From NCBI RefSeq assembly GCF_015207255.1, contig NZ_JADEXG010000041.1, positions 1 to 48,586 on the forward strand: 48,586 nucleotides of DNA, written 5' to 3'. The translations under genes and the position numbers were made by a program. Under the pieces are notes generated by a model. That model did not search any database. It saw only the letters and a list, made by a program, of their open reading frames with translations, and was not told the origin of the DNA. The stretch comes from Vasconcelosia minhoensis LEGE 07310. Lineage in GTDB: Bacteria; Cyanobacteriota; Cyanobacteriia; Phormidesmidales; Phormidesmidaceae. Each line of letters starts with the position of its first letter. Within the stretch, counting starts at the first letter, position 1. Shown here in pieces: positions 42,838-48,586 of the stretch.

Positions 42838-45042
42838 TCAAAGCAGACGCTTGGCGCAGTCTGCCAGCTTTTCAGCCGTCAGGCCGTTGAGCGTAAACAG
42901 CTGGCCAGGGCTAGCTGCGGTTTCTCCCCGTTTCCAGGCGGCAACATCCCTGGGTAAAGAACTGCGCAGCATAATTGGCTCTAGGATGGCGCTGGCCCCG
43001 CCGGTGACGCCCACCAGCGCATCGCCGTCAAACAGTGTTTGGAACTCAGCCTCGTCCAGGAATTTGCCATCGGCTTCAGCGCAGGTCTCCCAGGCCACGT
43101 CTGAGGCGCGGTAGAGCCGTCTGGGATTGACGACCGAGGTCACTTTGGAACCAATGCCCTGTTCAGCCAGCAGCCGCACTGCATCCAGCACCGGAATCAG
43201 CATCATGTCGCCAACCACTGCGAATACGACGGTTTTATCTCCGGGCGTTTCCTGAAGCTCAATCGCGCCTCGCTCCAGCGCCTCACGGTTTTGGGCAAAG
43301 GTCGTCCGGATCGGCAGCGGTGACTTACTGGCGGTGATGGTGATGCCCTTGTTCTTCTGCGTCACCGCCCAGTCGTAGCAGACCTGAATGCTATTGGCGT
43401 CAATTGGGAACAGCGGAAAGATATTGCCATTGCGCATCATCGCGGCAAAGTAGTTCTCGATTTCCGGACGCTGGTGGGTCCAGCCGTTGCGGCCCTGTTC
43501 CAGGGCACCGGCGGTAAACAGGGTGACGGTGGCTGGAGTCGGACGCCGCAGCTCGGCCATTGCCTGGGTTACCGTCTGCCAAATTGGCAGGCCGTTGACC
43601 GCAAAAGATTCGTAGGAGCACCAGAGCGATCGCGCCCCAAACAGGGCCTGCCCTGCCGCCAGCCCGGCGCAGGCATCTTCGCTCAGCGGCTCATACACCT
43701 GTCCGCCGGGGCCTTGGAAGTAGGTTTCGTCTACCGTAGGATGCAGAATCTTCAGCGCCTGGTTGATGTTATTAATCCCCGAAGCCGCATTGCCGTCGGC
43801 ATTGGTGACGATAAAGTTCGGATCCTGCTGCCCCACATGGGCCACCAGCAGCCCCATAGCGGTGGTCGCCACCTGCTTGTCGCCCTCCACCGAAAACTCG
43901 TTCAGCGGCAGCTGACCCAGGTCCGCCAGCGGTAGCTCAGACTCGGTCACAGCGGTTTTCGCCGCCGGTCCACCGTTGGAGCGGACGTAGTTGGTGCGCA
44001 CCAGCTCCCAGGCTTCAGGGGGGAGCGATCGCGCCTCCAGCGCCGACTTAATATAGTCCTTCTCCACCGTGTCACCGGCATAGAGGTTATGGGCCTGAGC
44101 GCCGCGCTTGTGAACGCCCGCCCCCTTCAGCTGCTTGATAATCAGCACGGTGAAGGTGCCGCTCAGGGCCTGCCTGGCGGCCCGGTCGGTGGCTTCTAGC
44201 ACGGCCTGGGTAAAGGCCAGCCGCTGCGGCATCGAAAAGGCGGTGCTATCGACATAGGGCCCCGGCTGGTCGGCATCGTCATAGTCTTTAGCGTCTACTA
44301 AGATCACATCTTCTAAGCCGTTGCCCCGCCAGTAGGCGATCATCGCCTCGTTCGACTGGGTGGAGACCATGCTGTGGTGCTCCTGGGAAAAGCCGTTCCA
44401 AACCAGGATGGGCAGGAAGTTAGTAATCTCTGGGTAGGCCGTATGGAAGTGGGCCAGGCTGCTGGCGATGTAGGGTTCGCCCAGGCCGCCGTCGCCAATC
44501 GTGACGGGAAAGAGCTGGTCGCGGTGTAGCTTGGCTCCGGCCATGGCAAAATGCTGCCCCTGCCCCAGCGGCCCAGCCGGGCTCAGCAGGCCAGGAATCT
44601 GACCGGAAAGGTGGCCCAGCAGCCCGTGGGTTTCCCGGAAGCGATCGCCCAGCTGCTCCACCGTTTCAATCCCCATGGCTTCTAGGGAACGGTCGAGAAA
44701 GACGTTGCTGTAAAAGCCGGGGGCGTGGTGGCCGACTTCAGTAACGATGTTTTTGTAGCCCAGCATCACGAGGGACGCGATCGCCTCGGTGACGCTAGCA
44801 AAGCCGCCCGGGTGGCCGGAGGATTTACTGGCGGTAACCTGCAAGGTCAGGTAGCGCAGCGCGTCAGCAGCCAGTAGGGTCTGGTAGACAGCGGCGGGGT
44901 CGGTCGGGGACGCGATCGCCCGCTGACCTTCACCAATGGCAGGGGTCTGACCGTATTTTTCAAACTCGGCTGGGGGTTCGCCAAAGTAGCGAATTCCTGC
45001 GCAGAATTTGGGAGCTGTAGAAGCCTGGGTTGCCGCCGTCAT
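42838..45042 (-). CDS. TPP-dependent enzyme of the transketolase/phosphoketolase superfamily
   Basis: The 734-residue protein uses thiamine diphosphate, shown by GDGGLGEPYIASSLA with the asparagine about 30 residues later (ILVWNGFSQEHH). The N-terminal half has a transketolase-type SKSSGHPGGFASVTEAIASL. The C-terminal half looks like phosphoketolase: a glutamate in YEPLSEDACAGL, SYESFAV, and NGWTHQRPEIENYF with PIDANSIQVCYDW. It is shorter than classical phosphoketolase (about 790-820). It could split or transfer ketol units in the pentose or Calvin cycles, but its donor and whether it uses phosphate are undetermined. It lies 110 bp downstream of the FAD oxidase on the same strand. Confidence 0.8.
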   Translation of the reverse strand: MTAATQASTAPKFCAGIRYFGEPPAEFEKYGQTPAIGEGQRAIASPTDPAAVYQTLLAADALRYLTLQVTASKSSGHPGGFASVTEAIASLVMLGYKNIVTEVGHHAPGFYSNVFLDRSLEAMGIETVEQLGDRFRETHGLLGHLSGQIPGLLSPAGPLGQGQHFAMAGAKLHRDQLFPVTIGDGGLGEPYIASSLAHFHTAYPEITNFLPILVWNGFSQEHHSMVSTQSNEAMIAYWRGNGLEDVILVDAKDYDDADQPGPYVDSTAFSMPQRLAFTQAVLEATDRAARQALSGTFTVLIIKQLKGAGVHKRGAQAHNLYAGDTVEKDYIKSALEARSLPPEAWELVRTNYVRSNGGPAAKTAVTESELPLADLGQLPLNEFSVEGDKQVATTAMGLLVAHVGQQDPNFIVTNADGNAASGINNINQALKILHPTVDETYFQGPGGQVYEPLSEDACAGLAAGQALFGARSLWCSYESFAVNGLPIWQTVTQAMAELRRPTPATVTLFTAGALEQGRNGWTHQRPEIENYFAAMMRNGNIFPLFPIDANSIQVCYDWAVTQKNKGITITASKSPLPIRTTFAQNREALERGAIELQETPGDKTVVFAVVGDMMLIPVLDAVRLLAEQGIGSKVTSVVNPRRLYRASDVAWETCAEADGKFLDEAEFQTLFDGDALVGVTGGASAILEPIMLRSSLPRDVAAWKRGETAASPGQLFTLNGLTAEKLADCAKRLL

Positions 45043-45152
45043 GCTGAGATACCTTTAGAATCGCTTTTCCCATACTATAGGCACCCAGGGAGGCGGGATC
45101 GGTAAAAGCGGAACTGATTGATGAGAAATTATTGGGGCCGGTATTGAATTTT

Positions 45153-46325
45153 CTAAACCAGCGGGCGCTGCGGCGACAGGTTGGCCAACAGCGGCCAGTC
45201 AGTCCCCTCTGTCCACCGGGCAAACTGTTCGGCAATCGGCGGCAGCATTGCAAAGGGACTGGTAAAGCCGGTAAATACGTGCAGTCCGTCTACGTCGGCG
45301 ACTGGCCCCACCAGGGGTAGGCTATCGCTTGTAAAGCTGACCAGGCAATGACGCCAGGTACCAGGCACGTCTTTGATTGTGGGCATCTGGGCAGAGATTG
45401 CCTCGCGCAGCAGGGCTTCGCTGGTGGCGGCATCGGCAATCGGCTCTAAGGACGTGTGGAGGCGGCTGATCTGGCCGATGCGAATACTGCGGTCTAAAAA
45501 CTGGATGACGCCGGTATCTAGAATTGGCGGCGCGATCGCGCGTCCCGGTTCTGACCAGAGATCGGCCTGCTGGGGCTGCCTGGCTTTTTCCTCTAGCTCA
45601 GCCCGGGCCGAGTAGGCTGGCATGATCAGCGTCCTCAGCGACAGCTCCAGCGGCGGCGTTTCGATGATTTCAGCATGGGTAAAGCAGAGCGGCAGCGGCA
45701 GCTTGACGGCCTGTAGCAATTTGCGGGTGTAGGCTCCCGCCGCTAGTACGACATTGCCTGCCGGATAAGCCTGAGATGATGTCGTCACCCCGGTCACCTT
45801 TGCGCCCAGCCGCACCAGCCCGGTCACCGGGATGATGAAATGCTGTCCGCCCAGCCGCCGAAACGCCTGATTGTAGGCCGCGACCGTCGCAGTGGGGTGG
45901 ACATGGCCTTGCCTGACGGTCAGGGCAGCCGCGATCGCGCCCGGGTCAAGCTGCGGCTCTAGCGCCTGGGCCTCCTGCGGTGAGATCAGCTGCGGCGGTC
46001 GGTCACAATGCGCATACTGGGCAGCCAATGCTTGGGGATCCTGATCGGGCAAAATCGTCAGCAGCAGATCGAGTTCGCGAAACTGGGTCTCTGCCCCCAG
46101 CTCTGAAGAGAGGTTACGCTGCCGTTCCATGCCGGCTCGGTAGAGCGATCGCGTCAGCGCATCGGTGCCTGCCCAGTCGGGAATCCCGCCATAGCTGTAG
46201 CGGGTACCGCTGTCAGGGTTGGCATCGTCGAGCAGCAGCACCCGCTGTCCCACCTTGGCCAGCTCATAGCTCAGGGCGGCTCCCGCCAGCCCGTTCCCTA
46301 CCACAATCCAGTCGTAGGTTTGCAT
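45153..46325 (-). CDS. FAD-dependent oxidoreductase (DAO/glycine-oxidase-like)
   Basis: The 390-residue flavoprotein starts with the dinucleotide fold WIVVGNGLAGAALSYELAKV (GxGxxG) and LLLDDANPDSGTRYSYGG. A mid-region strand, GNVVLAAGAYTRKLL, and a C-terminal HCLVSFTSDSLPLVGPVADV and GLHVFTGFTSPFAMLPPIAE block follow, as in D-amino-acid oxidase, glycine oxidase and sarcosine oxidase relatives. It is cytosolic; the substrate is not predictable. It begins 3 bp after the HAS-barrel gene and so belongs to the ndhS operon. A role next to an NDH-1 subunit gene is unexpected and unexplained. Confidence 0.85.
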   Translation of the reverse strand: MQTYDWIVVGNGLAGAALSYELAKVGQRVLLLDDANPDSGTRYSYGGIPDWAGTDALTRSLYRAGMERQRNLSSELGAETQFRELDLLLTILPDQDPQALAAQYAHCDRPPQLISPQEAQALEPQLDPGAIAAALTVRQGHVHPTATVAAYNQAFRRLGGQHFIIPVTGLVRLGAKVTGVTTSSQAYPAGNVVLAAGAYTRKLLQAVKLPLPLCFTHAEIIETPPLELSLRTLIMPAYSARAELEEKARQPQQADLWSEPGRAIAPPILDTGVIQFLDRSIRIGQISRLHTSLEPIADAATSEALLREAISAQMPTIKDVPGTWRHCLVSFTSDSLPLVGPVADVDGLHVFTGFTSPFAMLPPIAEQFARWTEGTDWPLLANLSPQRPLV

Positions 46326-46328
46326 CGG

Positions 46329-46994
46329 CTAAGGGTGGATCTGACTCAGGATCATCCGCAGCCGGTCGTAGTCATCCTTCAGCAAAACGCTGACCGTGCG
46401 CCCGGCCCGGATCAGCCAGTCGCGGTCCAGATGCCGCTGCTGGTAGACCGTGCGGATTGCCGCCGCCGCCAGGCTTTCCGTCGGGACACCGCTGACCTGC
46501 AAGAGCGTCCGCAGAAAGTCGAGCTCCTCGGTAAACTCGATAACCTCGTCGGCTTCGCAGCGATACACAGCCTGATGCACCTGCGGCGGGCGGGGCGGCA
46601 GATGCTGAAAAATGCGATCGCCCAGCTCCAGCCCCTGATATCCCTCTTGCATAGGCCGAAACCCGACAATTGCCACCCGAAATTCCGTCTTCAGCATGGC
46701 AAAAATCTGCGGCTGCTGCTGCCGCAGCTCTGCCAGCGACAGGCCCAAGGCCCGGGCTCGGTGCACCGAGTCGAGCGGGCTGGTCGTCGCGTGGTAGACG
46801 ATACCGTAAATCTGGTTGCGGGCTTCTTCGTCATAGGACTTGACCCAGCTGCCAAAGGGCGGCATCACCGGGAAGCTCAGATCCTCGGGCTCCAGGCACT
46901 GGGCCAAAAATTCAGTCGTCGCAGTCTCAATCACCTCGGCAATGTGAGCCGGATGGCGAGCCGCCGCCGCAAACTGAGGTAAGGGCAGGCGCAT
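46329..46994 (-). CDS. HAS-barrel-like conserved cyanobacterial protein
   Basis: The 221-residue protein begins MRLPLPQFAAAARHPAHIAE and continues through FLAQCLEPEDLSFPVMPPFG, SWVKSYDEEARNQIYGIVYH and ATTSPLDSVHRARALGLSLA. That N-terminal beta-barrel fits the HAS-barrel found at the N-terminus of HerA-type ATPases and ATP synthase subunits, but no ATPase domain follows. A helical C-terminal half (residues 120-221) has LLQVSGVPTESLAAAAIRTV. It looks widely conserved in cyanobacteria, function unknown. It starts 4 bp after ndhS and ends 3 bp before the FAD oxidase, so it is a core member of this operon. Confidence 0.7.
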   Translation of the reverse strand: MRLPLPQFAAAARHPAHIAEVIETATTEFLAQCLEPEDLSFPVMPPFGSWVKSYDEEARNQIYGIVYHATTSPLDSVHRARALGLSLAELRQQQPQIFAMLKTEFRVAIVGFRPMQEGYQGLELGDRIFQHLPPRPPQVHQAVYRCEADEVIEFTEELDFLRTLLQVSGVPTESLAAAAIRTVYQQRHLDRDWLIRAGRTVSVLLKDDYDRLRMILSQIHP

Positions 46995-46998
46995 GGAC

Positions 46999-47193
46999 TT
47001 ACTTACCCTTGCCGCGCTTGGGCTTCACCACTTCCAGGTCGGACAGCTTAAAGGTGACGAGCTTATCCCAGTTGCCGCCTTCAAACATGACGGCCACTTT
47101 GCCATCGGCCACCCGCTGGACCTGGCCTTCAAACCCATAGTAGGTATCGTCAACGTTGGTAATGCGAACAGGGGCGCCGGGAAGAACTAGCAT
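46999..47193 (-). CDS. ndhS: NAD(P)H-quinone oxidoreductase subunit S (NdhS)
   Basis: NdhS is the small SH3-fold subunit of the cyanobacterial/plastid NDH-1 complex that helps bind reduced ferredoxin on the cytoplasmic side. It thereby supports cyclic electron flow. The 64-residue product has the diagnostic [20 protein letters not shown], then [20 protein letters not shown] and LSDLEVV, and a basic tail. Length agrees with the cyanobacterial family. ATG 47193 starts a tight ndhS-HAS-barrel-FAD oxidase operon with gaps of 3-4 bp. No other ndh gene is nearby. Confidence 0.88.
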   Translation of the reverse strand: MLVLPGAPVRITNVDDTYYGFEGQVQRVADGKVAVMFEGGNWDKLVTFKLSDLEVVKPKRGKGK

Positions 47194-47298
47194 GGGTGAT
47201 CGGGGTGCAAAACGTCTTTTACATAGCTTAATCGCGAATCGCCATCCCAGCCTCGTTTTCTGCGGGATTTGACCTAAATTCCAGCAGAAGAGATAAAG

Positions 47299-48586
47299 CT
47301 AGGCCAGGTAGTAGGCGCGGGTGCCGCGAGCATCGAGGGCCTCGCCCAGCCGTTCCAGGGCGTGGATATAGGCCGCAGTTCGAGGAGAAACGGCCTGCCG
47401 CTGGGCAATCTGCCAGATCGCTTCAGCTTCGGTGACGATTTGTTTTTTCAACCGCTGGTTAACTTCTTTTTCACTCCAGTAGAGGCCGCTGCGGTTTTGC
47501 ACCCATTCAAAGTAGCTCACCGTCACGCCGCCGGCGTTGACCAGGATATCTGGGAAGAGGTAAATGCCTTTCGCTTCTAAAATCGGGTCGGCATCGGCGG
47601 TAACGGGGCCATTGGCGACTTCAAAGATATATCGCGCCTGAATCTGGTCGGCATTGGCTGCGGTAATCTGATTTTCTAGCGCCGCCGGAATCAGAATATC
47701 GACGTCCAGGCTCAGCAGCTCTGCATTGGTGATGGTGTCGTGCTCAACAATGCTGCAAACGCTGTCTTTGCAGTAGACCGCTTTGACGTTGTGATTAACG
47801 GCTTTGAACTGCTGAATACTGGGAATATCCAGCCCCTGAGGCGCGTAGATTCCCCCCTGCGAGTCGCTGACGGCGACCACTTTATAGCCGGCCTGAAATA
47901 GATGCAGCGCGATCGCGCTACCCGCATTGCCAAATCCTTGAATGGCCACGGTCGTCTGCTCGGGCGATCGCGAAAATTTTCGCATCATCGCCTGAAGCAC
48001 GTAAAAAGCCCCTGTCCCGGTCGCCTGATTCCGACCTAAACTGCCGCCCAGGCTCACCGGCTTGCCGGTGATCACCGCCGGACAGCGCTGCCGGCGGATG
48101 ATGCTGTACTGGTCCATCATCCAACCCATGATCATGGCGTTGGTGTAGACGTCGGGGGCGGGGATGTCAACGTCGGGGCCAATGAAATTTGCGATCGCGT
48201 CTATGTAGCCCCGGCTCAGCCGTTCCAGCTCAAACTTAGAGAGCGTTTTGGGGTCGAGGGTAATGCCGCCTTTGGCCCCGCCAAAGGGCAAATTCACCGC
48301 CGCACATTTGAAGGTCATCCAAAAGGCCAGCGACTGCACTTCGTCCATCGAAACGCCGGGATGGAAGCGGATGCCGCCTTTGGTCGGACCGCGGGTATCG
48401 TCGTAGCGCACCCGATAGCCTTCAAATACGCGCAGCTTGCCATCGTCCATCCGGACGGGGATGGAGACCTTGAGGCTGGCTTTGGGCGATCGCAGTCGCT
48501 CGCTGGCATCGTCAGAGATGTTGACATACTTGAGGGCACGTTCGAGACGGCGGCTGGCGTCGGTGAAGAGGGGGGTGGCTGTCTCT
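47299..48586 (-). CDS. Glu/Leu/Phe/Val dehydrogenase (5' end cut by window edge)
   Basis: This amino-acid dehydrogenase interconverts an amino acid and its 2-oxo acid with NAD(P). The frame is open past the right edge; the first residues read ETATPLFTDASRRLERALKY. Active-site segments are intact: GPTKGGIRFHP, then VNLPFGGAKGGITLDP with the catalytic Lys, and DIPAPDVYT with the catalytic Asp. The nucleotide site is VAIQGFGNAGSAIALHLF, followed by PAALENQITAANA, FEVANGPVTADAD and LVNAGGVTVSYFEW. It is most like cyanobacterial glutamate dehydrogenase, but Leu or Val specificity cannot be excluded by eye. An internal ATG at 48450 is not the start. About 30 N-terminal residues are missing. Confidence 0.92.
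   Translation of the reverse strand, partial: ETATPLFTDASRRLERALKYVNISDDASERLRSPKASLKVSIPVRMDDGKLRVFEGYRVRYDDTRGPTKGGIRFHPGVSMDEVQSLAFWMTFKCAAVNLPFGGAKGGITLDPKTLSKFELERLSRGYIDAIANFIGPDVDIPAPDVYTNAMIMGWMMDQYSIIRRQRCPAVITGKPVSLGGSLGRNQATGTGAFYVLQAMMRKFSRSPEQTTVAIQGFGNAGSAIALHLFQAGYKVVAVSDSQGGIYAPQGLDIPSIQQFKAVNHNVKAVYCKDSVCSIVEHDTITNAELLSLDVDILIPAALENQITAANADQIQARYIFEVANGPVTADADPILEAKGIYLFPDILVNAGGVTVSYFEWVQNRSGLYWSEKEVNQRLKKQIVTEAEAIWQIAQRQAVSPRTAAYIHALERLGEALDARGTRAYYLA

Noticed and set aside
46320-46982. 220-codon plus-strand frame opposite the HAS-barrel gene
   Set aside because: Its mirror frame is the conserved HAS-barrel protein in a tight operon; the plus frame has no family-like motif.

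Overview
The window comes from a GC-rich cyanobacterial chromosome. Three things support this. The HIP1 octamer GCGATCGC recurs throughout, with more than a dozen copies in the first 16 kb. The gene content is cyanobacterial: plastocyanin, NdhS of the photosynthetic NDH-1 complex, an apocarotenoid 15,15'-oxygenase, and DUF2232, DUF2993 and DUF4912 proteins. The order rimP-nusA-rnpM-infB followed by a membrane protein with a low-complexity tail is also typical. A filamentous Leptolyngbya-like lineage is a guess from composition and gene families, not something the sequence proves.

Layout. 0-5 kb: moaC (cut by the left edge), tRNA-Arg(ACG) with its own terminator, an MFS exporter, a DUF1643 protein, an alpha/beta hydrolase and an unknown membrane protein whose stop codon lies in a heptamer repeat. 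5.3-11.7 kb: the transcription/translation operon rimP, nusA, rnpM (apparently starting at AUA), infB and a membrane protein. 11.7-16.8 kb: a 66-residue gene between a 15-bp palindrome and a strong terminator, a DUF4912 protein, a DUF2993 lipid-binding protein, cdsA and a TonB-like protein. 16.8-20 kb: tRNA-Gly(UCC), a folate/biopterin transporter and a carotenoid cleavage oxygenase. 20-25 kb: one 1673-codon ORF with a coiled-coil N-terminus, about 750 acidic residues and an Hsp70/actin-like ATPase domain. 25.4-28.4 kb: a Crp/Fnr regulator, a DUF2232 membrane protein, a CobT-like phosphoribosyltransferase and a coiled-coil protein. 28.7-34 kb: petE with terminator, tRNA-Cys, a fructosamine kinase/M16 protease pair, a lysozyme, an orphan sugar ABC permease and a BON-like protein. 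34.4-40 kb: ispF, then a surface or lipid glycan cluster (methyltransferase, GT2, a large membrane protein, a GT39-type transferase). 40-42.8 kb: a visibly AT-richer accessory patch with an intact Uma2 nuclease, two Uma2 fragments, the wreck of a NACHT-type NTPase and a UPF0175/DUF3368 toxin-antitoxin pair. 42.8-48.6 kb: a TPP enzyme of the transketolase/phosphoketolase superfamily, a tight ndhS-HAS-barrel-FAD oxidase operon, and a glutamate/leucine dehydrogenase cut by the right edge.

Most of the window is housekeeping and photosynthesis-related chromosome. The most distinctive items are: (1) the acidic Hsp70-like giant; (2) the AUA start of rnpM coupled to nusA; (3) a family of G-rich repeats sitting on the stop codons of three unrelated genes; (4) the Uma2/NACHT deletion scar; and (5) two palindromic operator candidates upstream of the lysozyme/M16 pair and of the 66-residue gene. 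I found no CRISPR array, insertion sequence, prophage or clearly new defence system.
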